Below, piece after piece: positions 7,531-17,270 of a DNA stretch of 64,000 bases (its first letter is position 1; each line of letters starts with the position of its first letter). This DNA is from DIGJ01 sp041739345. Lineage in GTDB: Bacteria > Bacillota > Clostridia > Lachnospirales > Lachnospiraceae. The notes under the pieces are model-generated. The model did not search any database. It worked only from the letters and a program-made list of their open reading frames with translations, and had not been told where the DNA came from. Location: NCBI GenBank assembly GCA_041739345.1, contig JBGSNZ010000026.1, positions 1 to 64,000 of the forward strand, given 5' to 3'. The position numbers and the translations under genes were made by a program.

Positions 7531-10500
7531 TTATTTTCCGCTATTGGTTATCTTGGTTTTATATGTATGTGTTTCATTTCCGATCCTTACACTTACTTTA
7601 ATCGTTACACTTCCATTTCCAATTACTCTGACATTTCCTCTTTTGCTTACCTTTGCAATTAACTTATCCGTTGTTTTATAGGAAATGCTAGCTTCTCCTT
7701 GTGCATCGATTGGCAACACCACCGCCAATCTTTGGCTCTCACCCACTGACAAAGTCATATTTTTGGAAATTTTAACCTGATCAAATAGCGTAGTAACAGC
7801 GCTGTCTTTTGCCTTGTCTGGAAGAATAACATACTTTGCTCCATATTTTGCCTTAAAGTTAATCCTTCCGTTCTTATCTACAACAACTTCTGTTGCAGCA
7901 AGACTTTGTAGTTTCTTATTAAAGGCGTATACATAAACTTTCATTCCTGATTTGATTCCAGTGATATCGCTTACCTTTACGGTCACAGTTGCGGTAGAAG
8001 GAAACATTTCTTCATGTTCAAGGTGAAGTACAATTCCTTTTTCTTTTTCTGTTTTTGACAAATATTTCCCAATTTCATTCATAATTTGTGTGTCTTGAGA
8101 AATTACTTGTTTTGTCAAAAACACATTTAAAGCAGAAGGATCTATCTTAGATTTTTTTAGTTCTTTTCCATTGAAACTCAATGCATAAAGTTGATTTCCA
8201 TTCTCATCATATACAGAAACGCTAAAGTTCTTTTGATTTTCTTTGCTTGCTTTTATTATTTCTTTCGGTATTTCAAGTGTTTGCAGCAAAATATTTTCTG
8301 CCTTTTGAATCGATGATGGAATCACCACATGGATTGCGACTGACATAATTTTTTTATTTTCCATCTGCACCATTACTTCTTGTATAGGAACGGAAACTTT
8401 TACTACAAGTGGATTTTCTTTTGTCGCTTTTTTGGATTTTTCAAGCATTTCTTTCTCTGATAATTTGCACCCAATTACCGCTTTTGTTTTCTTAACTGTG
8501 GTTTCCATCTGAGTAATATTGACAGTAATTGCTTGTTCATCTGGTGTTGAAACAACCGGTCCATAATACGGCGATTCACTCGGATCTTCCTCGCTTGGAA
8601 TTTTCTTTTCTTCCAAGAATGTTACCGTAAAATTCTTTAGATTTGCACCGTCTTTTGCTAGCGTCATCCGCAAAGTGTAACTTCCCTTTTCTAAATAGAT
8701 CTTCGATTTTTCTGTGTCTTTATAGGAAGACCACGAAGTAGTTGCTGGCATACTAAGGCTTCCTACTTTTGTTTCTTTTCCAGAAAACACCTTGCTTACC
8801 AAACATTCCACACCACTTGCACTCTCAATTGCATAATTTGCACTTATTTCATATTCCCCACTCTTTTCAACCTTAATTTCGTAATCAAAGGACGTTCCAT
8901 CTACGGTATATTCGATATTGTCCCCTAACATGACATAATTGTTTTGCGCATCGTTAAATGTCTGGAACGAAATGGTTTTACTATCCTTTATCTTCATATT
9001 AGTCAGTTCAAAGATAGTAAGTGGTGCGATTTCTATGGATGATATGCTATAGCCACCCATTTTTGCTTTCAATTCAAGTGTTTGTTTTCCTTTTAATAAC
9101 TCTATGCTCTGTCTTATCTTAACACTTGATTTTGTCCAAAGTCCTGGGATACTTACTTGTTTATAGCTATTCGTACTGTAATATTCCCCCGCGACTCCAC
9201 GATTTACTTCCCAAGCATTGGCATATGACGTACCATCTGCTGTTTCTGTATTGAAGGTATAAGTAATCGTATACGCTCCACTTTCCTGCACGTCTAAAAA
9301 ATAGTCACTATAATTTCCTGCACTTACATTTTCTTTCATAGAACCTTTATTCGCATAAGCCATACTCTCATCCATGGTCACTGGGGTTTTGTTTGTAACT
9401 GCAATACAATCATCTGGTATTCCTTCTTCTGGCATACAGTTAATCGAAGTCGTAAGTGCTTGTGCAGCGCTTGCATCCGCATATGCAGTTTTTGGTAGAG
9501 TTACCTCAAGTACTGTTGGCTTATAAAATTTTTTCTCATACTTACAAATTAGCCTAATTTGTGTTGCATTCACATACTGAACTTCTTTTAGCGAATAATA
9601 GGTCGCTGCATCTCCAGATAAATGAATTTGAGTTACATTATCCTGTATAAATGTTCCTCCTGACAAGTTAACCAAAAATTCTTTATTCTCTCCTATTGCT
9701 ACCACCTGTAAATCCTGTGTTGGAACCGTTAATACTTCTGCGTCCTTGACCGCCTGGATGGTAAATTCATTGGTCGAGTATAGCACCTTTCCAGATGGTT
9801 GTTCTACAAGTAGTTTTACTTTAACCTCCTGATTACTATCAAAGTCTTTTGTTCTATTTCCCTGTAATGTGATTTTATAACCTGTGTTGTCTATTTGCTC
9901 TGTTTTATATGTGACTCCCTCCGGAAGACCACTTACCATACAAATAGCATTTCCACTTGCCACTGACTCATCCGCAATTACCCCACCGGTCACCAAAAGC
10001 GAAATCTGGGTATTGTCTTCTTTCTCTTCTATTACATTGGCTACACTCAAAGTAGCATAGCCTCCAATAGAAATCCAGTTGATATTCATGCTGGAGGGAC
10101 CGCTTGTAAAACCAAGAATATAATCTCCTTCTGGAAGGTCTACCATACCGCTTGTTGTAACATAATCTGTCCAGCTTCCGCTGACCTCAAATGCATGGTT
10201 ATCTCCCAGGTAAGAAAAATTATTTCCGTTTCCCCTCGCTAGAATATCGCCCCCGATTTGCTGATAATTGGTATCATACAGTTTCAGCCAAAATCCTACA
10301 TTATCGGTATTTTGCGTTGCTGCTGACATCGTAAAATTATACGCATTTGCCTCTGGTACATGAATCCGATAATATACTGTGTTATACGCACTCATATTAC
10401 CCAACCCAGTTCCGTTTTCAATACTTGCCGCGCCATCCATTTTAATATATCCACTGGCTGATATCTTACTTGGAACCTCATATACACTCTTTGTTTTTAC

Positions 10501-13500
10501 AAGTGAAAGCTGGAAAAGCTTCAACCCTGGTGTTAATTTAATGCGGATGGATTGTACCCCTGCTTTTTTAAAATAAATCTGTCCTTGTACGAAGACTTTT
10601 GCACTATCCCAAGTCTTCATTGCGCTAATTGTTGCTGCAGGTGTATCCCCTTGATAAACTTTTATCGTTTGATTATCTTCCGATGGTTGTTCTTGAAATT
10701 TAATGTTAAACGCACCTGCTGTTGGTACGTCAACGATATATTCTGCGTAATCCGAATCAGCACTCATTGTAATATAAGGTGCTTCCAATTCGATATCCTT
10801 GCAAATGACTCCCTCCGTTGCCTTTGAATAATCGGTTGCCGAAAATCCAGTTTCCATATCTTCCTGAATATTTTGTGGCATATCCCACACATAAGTCCCA
10901 ATATTTTCTGCAGGAAGCGCTCCAATTATCTGGGTTCCATTGCAAACAATCTTAAAGTTTTGTTTTTCATTTGTTCCATTTACGACAACTGCCTTAAACG
11001 TATTTGTTTCTGGGTTCATAAACACTACATTGGTTACTGAAGTATTTGATCCCACATTAGAATCTACTCTCACATCACCTGGTCGTATAAATCTTGAAAA
11101 CTGCCCCGTTATATAAAATTCCGGCATTGCCCAATAATCATTATCGCTACCTGCCGCTCTAGCAAACATAGTAGGATCTGGAGTTCCTACCCAATGATGA
11201 ACTCCAATGTTACTATCTAACATGGTTACCCATGAGTTGTAACTAATCGCACTATTTCTTAAATATGTAATAATGGAATTTGCTCCCTTTGTTCCCCAAA
11301 CTGAACGTTCGGTAAGACTCACTGTCTGCGATTCTACTCCATTTTTATTAAGTAGTTCATCCAATACTTTTTGCATATTGGAAAGACTTCCACTATAATC
11401 ATGGAATGCTATTCCATCTAGAGCCTCATTCGCTCCATCCACCGAAAGAATTTTTGCTACGTAACTATATGCATCGGATGGGTTATGATCAAACGCCCAA
11501 AGTTTTACCTTTTTTTGATTCTCATCCAAAATGCTACTACTGCAAACTTCTTTCTTAATGGCGACTGCTAATTTTCCTTCCTGTATTCCACTCATTGCAC
11601 AACTTGGATAATCAATTTCAAGCATTGGCTCATTTTGTAATGTAATGGCATACAATGGAATACCCTGTTTCGCATATTCTTCCAAATATCTTGTATAATA
11701 CTTTGCCAAATCATCAATGGATGAATCCTTTAGGGCACCTCCCTTAATTAACCAATCATTCTTACTATAGCTTTTACTGCTAGTTGTTTCTTCTTTCATA
11801 AATCCAGGTGGTGTCCAAGAGGATGCAAAGAATTTAACCTCATCTTCTACCCCAAATTTTTCAGCTGCTGCCTGAACCATTTTAACAGTTTTTATAATAT
11901 TATAATCAACATCTTTTTGAATACTAAAACCATTTCCGGTCGTATTATACCAGTCTGGTTCGTATTGCTTTGTCTCATTTTTATAGATAGCATTTGTAGC
12001 ATTTAATTCCTTGGCATCATAATAGGTATAAAAATCTTTGGATGTAAAATCGGATGTTCCAATCGTAATTCGAAATAGCGTCATTCCACCTTTTTGAGGA
12101 TTCACAAGATCCTCAATAAATGATTGCTGAATGTTATCCTTCAACTGAGAGATGTTATTTACAGTGGACTCTTCTAATGAAGTTCCCATACCTAAAAATT
12201 TTTGATACGTTTTATTAGGGTCCACTGTAATAGTGGTAATTTCCTGATTATCCACTGCTGTGATATCTGCGTTTTCTTTTTGTGTAAGTTGATTTGCCAT
12301 ATCTGTTGGATATTTATACCACGACATATTTCCTGCATTTTCCGTTGATGTCATGTAAACCGAAACTGCATTACTTGATATAACAGCACCCTCTGATTCT
12401 AATGCTGTTTCATCCTTAGGATCTCCTAACGGTATGTCTATGCTCGTGTCTTTCTCACCAGCTGGACTGGTGCAAGTAAATCGCATATAATCAAGTTTTA
12501 GCTTCCCGGTTGCTGCTTCCGCTCCATCCATAATCTTAATTCCGTATAAGCCGCTGCTTGGAATTTCGATATTAGAAAGCGTAACATCTTTATATACACC
12601 ATTTGTTATAGAAGTTGGTATGTATTCCGTGGTAGAGCCATCCCCCGTTACATCAGCACTCACACCTAGCTTAAATTCTTCTGTTGCCGCCTCGGATACG
12701 TTTATGCGTAGTGTCACGTCATAGGTCCCTGCCTGTCTAAAGTAAGCCAGCCATTTTCCATTTCCCCAACTTTGAGCCGACCACTCAAGGTAGTCTAAGC
12801 GGCTTCCATCCACGATTTCATTTGCAGTCGAAACATGATACGAACTAAATGTTCCAGAAGTAGGATTTGCCGCTTCTCCTTCCAGTTTTCCATTGTAGTA
12901 ATCAATATCAATTCCACCTGCCCTTGTTACAATTTTTTCACTTGGCTCAGGCACTGGTGATTCTGGACGATTACTTGGAATCTGTGTCTGTCCTCCTGCG
13001 AGTATCGAAGTACCATCTTTTTTAAGTCCAGTTCCGTACGGGAACAGTACTTTCGTGCTATCCGTAAATTTCGTGCTTATGTATGAAGGATCCCATGCCC
13101 ACGTAATCGGAAGCGTACCACTAAATTCCGTATTTCCCACAAGTACATCAGCAACTCCCTCTCCTTGTGTACCTGGTAGCCACGCTTCTATAATTGCATC
13201 TACATCATCTACGTAATCTGCAATTGCAAGCGGTCTTCCCGTTGTCATAACAAGGATAATCGGTGTATTCGTAGCTTTTGCAGATGCAATGGCTGTCTTA
13301 ATTACATTCACATCTGTCTTCGGAAGTACCAATCCTTCCTCGGTTCGGTCACCATTGCTTTCTGCGTAGGGTTCCTCTCCTACCACAACAACCGCAGCAT
13401 CATATCCTTCTCCGATTTTTCCTCTGGCGTTATAACTTATCTCTTTTGTTTCTCCCGCGATTTCTTTGATTCCTTCATAAATGGTTGTTCCAGTTGTAAC

Positions 13501-14988
13501 TTTCTTTCCGCCACTCCCATTATCGGAATCAAGACCACCTTGCCAACTAATTGTCCAACCACCGCACTGTGCTCCAATATCATTTGCTTTGTACCCTGCA
13601 ACTAATATGCTATCGGCATTAGAAAGAAGTTCCATTGCTGTTTTTCCCGTTTGACCAACTACATCATTTTTCAAAAGCAGCATCGATTTTCGTACTGCCT
13701 CTCTTGCTACTTCCCGATGCTGTGTACTGCCAACCTTCTCTATTAAGTCTTGCTCTGCCTGACTCGAAACTTTTTCTTCAAATAAACCCATTTCAAATTT
13801 AACTCGAAGAATACGCGCTACGGCATCATCTACACGATCGATATTAACACTACCATCTCCTACATTTTCAACCAAAGCATCCATAAAATTTTGCCAATCA
13901 TATGGTTCCATAAACATATCAACTCCGGCATTTACACTATCCGCCACTTTTTCTTTATACGTACCAGACAACTGATCAATTCCGTTATAATCACTCACCA
14001 CAAATCCAGTAAATCCAAGCCCCAGTGGATTACCTTGCGTTTTCTCTCCCTTTAATATATCCATAATCAAGTGCTTGTTTCCGTGACATTTTAGTCCATT
14101 CACGCTGTTATAAGATACCATAACAGTTCTCGCTCCTGCTGCCAATGCTTCTTCGTATGGCTTTAAGATTTCATCATTTACTAGCAATTGATCAAAGGCT
14201 TCTTCGGAAAGTTCCACATTTCCCTGGTTCGTTCCATTGGTCGTTTGTCCCTCTCCAATATAGTGCTTTGCTGTTGCCGCTACTTTATTTGTTCCAAATA
14301 AGGTAGTCCCGCTTCCTTGAAACCCTTTAACATAAGCGGCGCCCATTCTTGCCACCAAATTCGCATTTTCACCAAAGCTTTCGTAAAATCTTCCCCAGCG
14401 CTCGCTATAAACTACACCAAGGGTTGGTGCAAATGTCCATTGAATACCCGTTGCTCGGATTTCTTCTGCGGCGGCAGCTCCTACTTTTTCAACCAATGCC
14501 TCATCATTTGCAGCTCCTAATCCAATGTTATGGGGAAAAACAACCGTATCAACCACATTGTTATTTCCATGAACAGCATCCACCCCATAAATAAGCGGTA
14601 TACCTAAACGGCTCTCCTTTGCTGCCTGTTTAAATTCATTGACACGTGCCTCCCAGTCTTTTGTCGTATTTCCAGTTTTTGGAGCCGATCCGCCTCCGCT
14701 CAAAATAGAACCAATTCCTTTTTGCTTTACTACTTCTGGAGTAGCATCTCCATTTTGCTCCGGTTGCACCATCTGTGCCGCTTTTTCTTCCAGTGTCATT
14801 TGTGGTAGCAATGCCGCGATTCTAGTTTCAATGCTTTTACTTGAATCCATATAAACCGCTTTTGCTTCATCAAGTGTCAAATCATTGTATGCGATACTTT
14901 TTGCACTCGCTGTCTGACTTGCATAACTTGGAATCCCTGTCAAAATCATCGCAATGACTAGCAGTAAGGCTAAACTCCTTCTTTTCAT
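7531..14988 (-). CDS. Giant secreted GH3-GH30 multimodular glycosidase
   Basis: A 2,485-residue exported enzyme. After a signal peptide (residues 1-29, KRRSLALLLVIAMILTG) comes a complete GH3 domain (about 45-660): the nucleophile is Asp333 in GFVVSDYNGID, and the C-terminal GH3 domain has GEEPYAESNGDR near 538. A CBM6-like beta-sandwich follows (about 690-838). A GH30 domain (about 855-1365) has acid/base Glu1120 in LQNEP and nucleophile Glu1227 in SLTERSVWG. The rest holds four or more CBM-like or Ig-like sandwiches (about 1385-2130), a beta-rich region and a final Big2-like domain (about 2405-2485). No LPXTG or SLH anchor is seen. ATG 14988 is favoured by AAGGAGG at 9 bases; ATG 14994 is also possible. 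Combined exo-glucosidase and endo-beta-glucanase action on a branched beta-glucan is an inference. Confidence 0.9.
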   Translation of the reverse strand: MKRRSLALLLVIAMILTGIPSYASQTASAKSIAYNDLTLDEAKAVYMDSSKSIETRIAALLPQMTLEEKAAQMVQPEQNGDATPEVVKQKGIGSILSGGGSAPKTGNTTKDWEARVNEFKQAAKESRLGIPLIYGVDAVHGNNNVVDTVVFPHNIGLGAANDEALVEKVGAAAAEEIRATGIQWTFAPTLGVVYSERWGRFYESFGENANLVARMGAAYVKGFQGSGTTLFGTNKVAATAKHYIGEGQTTNGTNQGNVELSEEAFDQLLVNDEILKPYEEALAAGARTVMVSYNSVNGLKCHGNKHLIMDILKGEKTQGNPLGLGFTGFVVSDYNGIDQLSGTYKEKVADSVNAGVDMFMEPYDWQNFMDALVENVGDGSVNIDRVDDAVARILRVKFEMGLFEEKVSSQAEQDLIEKVGSTQHREVAREAVRKSMLLLKNDVVGQTGKTAMELLSNADSILVAGYKANDIGAQCGGWTISWQGGLDSDNGSGGKKVTTGTTIYEGIKEIAGETKEISYNARGKIGEGYDAAVVVVGEEPYAESNGDRTEEGLVLPKTDVNVIKTAIASAKATNTPIILVMTTGRPLAIADYVDDVDAIIEAWLPGTQGEGVADVLVGNTEFSGTLPITWAWDPSYISTKFTDSTKVLFPYGTGLKKDGTSILAGGQTQIPSNRPESPVPEPSEKIVTRAGGIDIDYYNGKLEGEAANPTSGTFSSYHVSTANEIVDGSRLDYLEWSAQSWGNGKWLAYFRQAGTYDVTLRINVSEAATEEFKLGVSADVTGDGSTTEYIPTSITNGVYKDVTLSNIEIPSSGLYGIKIMDGAEAATGKLKLDYMRFTCTSPAGEKDTSIDIPLGDPKDETALESEGAVISSNAVSVYMTSTENAGNMSWYKYPTDMANQLTQKENADITAVDNQEITTITVDPNKTYQKFLGMGTSLEESTVNNISQLKDNIQQSFIEDLVNPQKGGMTLFRITIGTSDFTSKDFYTYYDAKELNATNAIYKNETKQYEPDWYNTTGNGFSIQKDVDYNIIKTVKMVQAAAEKFGVEDEVKFFASSWTPPGFMKEETTSSKSYSKNDWLIKGGALKDSSIDDLAKYYTRYLEEYAKQGIPLYAITLQNEPMLEIDYPSCAMSGIQEGKLAVAIKKEVCSSSILDENQKKVKLWAFDHNPSDAYSYVAKILSVDGANEALDGIAFHDYSGSLSNMQKVLDELLNKNGVESQTVSLTERSVWGTKGANSIITYLRNSAISYNSWVTMLDSNIGVHHWVGTPDPTMFARAAGSDNDYWAMPEFYITGQFSRFIRPGDVRVDSNVGSNTSVTNVVFMNPETNTFKAVVVNGTNEKQNFKIVCNGTQIIGALPAENIGTYVWDMPQNIQEDMETGFSATDYSKATEGVICKDIELEAPYITMSADSDYAEYIVDVPTAGAFNIKFQEQPSEDNQTIKVYQGDTPAATISAMKTWDSAKVFVQGQIYFKKAGVQSIRIKLTPGLKLFQLSLVKTKSVYEVPSKISASGYIKMDGAASIENGTGLGNMSAYNTVYYRIHVPEANAYNFTMSAATQNTDNVGFWLKLYDTNYQQIGGDILARGNGNNFSYLGDNHAFEVSGSWTDYVTTSGMVDLPEGDYILGFTSGPSSMNINWISIGGYATLSVANVIEEKEDNTQISLLVTGGVIADESVASGNAICMVSGLPEGVTYKTEQIDNTGYKITLQGNRTKDFDSNQEVKVKLLVEQPSGKVLYSTNEFTIQAVKDAEVLTVPTQDLQVVAIGENKEFLVNLSGGTFIQDNVTQIHLSGDAATYYSLKEVQYVNATQIRLICKYEKKFYKPTVLEVTLPKTAYADASAAQALTTSINCMPEEGIPDDCIAVTNKTPVTMDESMAYANKGSMKENVSAGNYSDYFLDVQESGAYTITYTFNTETADGTSYANAWEVNRGVAGEYYSTNSYKQVSIPGLWTKSSVKIRQSIELLKGKQTLELKAKMGGYSISSIEIAPLTIFELTNMKIKDSKTISFQTFNDAQNNYVMLGDNIEYTVDGTSFDYEIKVEKSGEYEISANYAIESASGVECLVSKVFSGKETKVGSLSMPATTSWSSYKDTEKSKIYLEKGSYTLRMTLAKDGANLKNFTVTFLEEKKIPSEEDPSESPYYGPVVSTPDEQAITVNITQMETTVKKTKAVIGCKLSEKEMLEKSKKATKENPLVVKVSVPIQEVMVQMENKKIMSVAIHVVIPSSIQKAENILLQTLEIPKEIIKASKENQKNFSVSVYDENGNQLYALSFNGKELKKSKIDPSALNVFLTKQVISQDTQIMNEIGKYLSKTEKEKGIVLHLEHEEMFPSTATVTVKVSDITGIKSGMKVYVYAFNKKLQSLAATEVVVDKNGRINFKAKYGAKYVILPDKAKDSAVTTLFDQVKISKNMTLSVGESQRLAVVLPIDAQGEASISYKTTDKLIAKVSKRGNVRVIGNGSVTIKVSVRIGNETHTYKTKITNSGK

Positions 14989-15124
14989 ACCCATTATCCT
15001 CCTTCTTGTAAACCCCATTTTACATAGCATAATTACTATAATTCCATTGTATCGGGTTTTAGAAAATGTATAAGGGGATAATCTTTCAATATGTTGGAAT
15101 ATTTTTGAAACATGGATTTTGAAC

Positions 15125-15177
15125 AAAAAGCTCGCCAAGAAGGATGTAAACACTTTTCAATGTCCCTTTTGACGAGC
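15125..15177 (-). terminator. Intrinsic terminator after the intracellular GH30 gene
   Basis: On the minus strand GCTCGTCAAAAGG pairs with CCTTCTTGGCGAGC and is followed by TTTTTGTTC. It starts 13 bases after the GH30 stop, ending the importer-kinase-GH30 operon before the giant glycosidase gene. Confidence 0.8.
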
Positions 15178-15190
15178 TTTCATTTTCTTC

Positions 15191-16531
15191 TTACTTCGTT
15201 ATTTCTATACTAACAATTGCTTCTGGTTCCACTGACAATAAAACGAACTGATGCGCAAGACGCAGATTTACTGTCGCCACATCTTTTTTCTTATTGAGTA
15301 AAATAACAACAATCGTTCCATCTGAATTTTTAAAAGCAACCGCTTCCAGTGCATCTGTGTATCGGCTCAAACCAATTCGAACCGCATCTTTTCTTATAAA
15401 ATGACTAAAATGCCATAAGTAAGCAGCCGTGCTTTTCCTTTCAAGTGTATGATGGATGGTATCATATAAGAAAGGAGCCTCACAGTAATTTCCGACATGA
15501 TTAGGTCCTCCCTTTTCATCTAAAATAAGATTCCAATCATAAAAAGAAGTCATTCCATTGTTTAAATCCCCAATTAAATCATGCGCATATTTCTTAGCAT
15601 TTTTCTGCCCATCTTCTTTGGAAAACTTACTATATTCTATGCATGCTTCTGATAATATCAGCTTCTTGTCTGGAAACTTTTCATGTACCATACGAAGCGC
15701 CTCAAAATGGTCTCCACTATACCAATGAAACGCAATACCTTGAATCATATCATCCGTTGTTTCATCAATGGTTTCACAAGCGCGTTCAAACACTCGCTCC
15801 TTATTATGGTCCCATATAAAAATCTCTATATCGGTTAATCCATGCTCTTTCATAGAAGGGTATAAAAAATCCTGTAAAAACTCTTTTTCTTCTGCCCCGC
15901 TAAAGATACAAGAATCCCAAGTCTGCACCGCATTGGGTTCGTTTTGAATACTCAATCGTTTTATAAGATATCCTCTTACCTGAAAGGCTTCGATGTAGTG
16001 ACAGATATATTCTGCCCAAGTTTTTTTGTACTCTTTTTTTAAACTTCCACCATTGTTTCTTTCCCCATTCGTTTTCATGAAAGAAGGCGGACTCCATGGA
16101 GTTAACATAATAGGAATCTTATTTCCATATTCTATTTGTGCATCTTCTAATAATGGAAAGATATAAGTTTCCAAACGGTCTAGTTGAAAGCTATTCCATT
16201 CTACATCCGAAGGATCTGAAACTGCCTCATAATGCCCCAACGAAAAATCACAACTATCAATTGGTATTCTTACCATGCAATACTTCATCGTATCCTTAGA
16301 AAAATAGTCTTTTATCAGCTCTTTTTTCTCTTCTTCATCCATTTGACTATATACAAATCCCGCCGATTCCGTAATTGCTCCACCAAACCCCTCAAAGCGT
16401 TGGTACTCCATTTGAGGATATAGATTCACTAACTCATTCTCTATTTTATTATCTTTCGTAAAAACCGCTTCTCCTACCACTTCATTTCTTTTTTCCCCTA
16501 CAAAGTTAGTCATCACGTATTTTGCTATCAT
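15191..16531 (-). CDS. Intracellular GH30 family glycosidase
   Basis: A 446-residue glycoside hydrolase of family 30 without a signal peptide, so it probably acts on imported oligosaccharides. The family hallmark YQRFEGFGGAITESAG lies at residues 43-58. The acid/base is Glu198 in LSIQNEPN and the nucleophile is Glu295 in LILSEACIEY; WSPPSFMKTNG is the conserved loop between them. The C-terminus forms the side beta-sandwich (AVAFKNSDGTIVVILLN). The ATG overlaps the TGA of the preceding AraC-type fragment (ATGA), so the genes are coupled. It is the last gene of the operon. Known GH30 activities include beta-1,6-glucanase, beta-glucosidase and beta-xylosidase. Which applies here is not decidable. 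Confidence 0.9.
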   Translation of the reverse strand: MIAKYVMTNFVGEKRNEVVGEAVFTKDNKIENELVNLYPQMEYQRFEGFGGAITESAGFVYSQMDEEEKKELIKDYFSKDTMKYCMVRIPIDSCDFSLGHYEAVSDPSDVEWNSFQLDRLETYIFPLLEDAQIEYGNKIPIMLTPWSPPSFMKTNGERNNGGSLKKEYKKTWAEYICHYIEAFQVRGYLIKRLSIQNEPNAVQTWDSCIFSGAEEKEFLQDFLYPSMKEHGLTDIEIFIWDHNKERVFERACETIDETTDDMIQGIAFHWYSGDHFEALRMVHEKFPDKKLILSEACIEYSKFSKEDGQKNAKKYAHDLIGDLNNGMTSFYDWNLILDEKGGPNHVGNYCEAPFLYDTIHHTLERKSTAAYLWHFSHFIRKDAVRIGLSRYTDALEAVAFKNSDGTIVVILLNKKKDVATVNLRLAHQFVLLSVEPEAIVSIEITK

Positions 16532-16821
16532 TCAAACTCTCTTCCTTTCTTATATTCTGAAGGTGATTTTCCTATAATCTTTTTAAACACTTTCGAAAAA
16601 TACTTTTCATCCTTAAATCCAACTTTAAATGCAATTTCATATGTTTTAAAATAGTTTTGCTTTAAATATGCACATGCATGGTTCATACGAATCTCATTTA
16701 AATAGTCAACAAAGCCACATCCAATGTTTAGCGTAAACAACGTAGATAAATAGCCAGAAGTTATCCCTATTTTATCTGCAACCATCTGCAACGTTAGATT
16801 TTCAAAATAGTGTTCCTCCAT
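16528..16821 (-). CDS. AraC-type DNA-binding half of a broken response regulator
   Basis: A 97-residue AraC-type double helix-turn-helix: LTLQMVADKIGITSGYLSTL is the first helix-turn-helix and YEIAFKVGFKDEKYFSKVFK the second, ending with the usual GKSPSEYKK. The frame is continuous with the receiver gene upstream: eight more codons (reading LVEQAKEF, the normal start of the AraC linker helix) separate ATG 16821 from a TGA at 16846-16848. No ribosome site precedes this ATG. The whole locus therefore looks like one 247-codon YesN-type regulator cut by a single nonsense codon. The fragment may be untranslated, re-initiated, or rescued by read-through. Confidence 0.75.
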   Translation of the reverse strand: MEEHYFENLTLQMVADKIGITSGYLSTLFTLNIGCGFVDYLNEIRMNHACAYLKQNYFKTYEIAFKVGFKDEKYFSKVFKKIIGKSPSEYKKGREFE

Positions 16822-16845
16822 AAATTCTTTTGCCTGTTCTACTAA

Positions 16846-17268
16846 TCAATTTCTTCCTTCAGCGCTCGATGCTATTTCTTTTCTTGATATGCCAAATAAG
16901 TCATCTGCAACCTCATTCAGTTTTTTTAAGATATCCGAAGAACGACTTGGTTTTAGTAAATAATCAATCGCACCATATCGAACTGCCTGCTGCGCATACG
17001 AAAACTCATCATATCCACTTAATATAATTGTCTTAGGCAATACTCCAGATTTCTTAGCTTCCCTCATTACTTCTAGCCCATTTTTTAATGGAATCTGCAC
17101 ATCCATCAGCATTATATCTGGTTCATGACGGAATATAATATCCATTGCCTCTTCTCCATTTTGTGCCAGGTAGATTCTTTCAAATCGGTCAGTATGCAGT
17201 TTTATGTATTTTGCAATTCCATTTCTTATCACATCTTCATCATCCACAATTAAGAGCTTAATACACAT
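16846..17268 (-). CDS. Receiver half of a broken YesN-type response regulator
   Basis: A 140-residue CheY-like receiver. The acidic pocket is VDDED near the N-terminus, the phospho-accepting aspartate is in DIMLMDVQIP (about residue 56), the conserved serine is in IILSGYDEF, and the lysine is in YLLKPSRS. It begins right after the histidine kinase gene with an AGGGG site. Its frame ends at an in-frame TGA (16846-16848), after which the same frame continues into the AraC-type DNA-binding domain. As written the protein can be phosphorylated but cannot bind DNA. A sequencing error at one base would restore a normal regulator. Confidence 0.85.
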   Translation of the reverse strand: MCIKLLIVDDEDVIRNGIAKYIKLHTDRFERIYLAQNGEEAMDIIFRHEPDIMLMDVQIPLKNGLEVMREAKKSGVLPKTIILSGYDEFSYAQQAVRYGAIDYLLKPSRSSDILKKLNEVADDLFGISRKEIASSAEGRN

Positions 17269-17270
17269 AC

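Noticed and set aside
7531..7770. Cell-wall sorting signal or S-layer domains at the end of the giant glycosidase
   Set aside because: The C-terminus is a Big2-like domain ending in ITNSGK. There is no LPXTG motif, terminal hydrophobic helix or SLH repeat.
10757..10945. Small frame inside the giant glycosidase gene
   Set aside because: It is an out-of-frame shadow of the GH30-flanking modules with no start signal.
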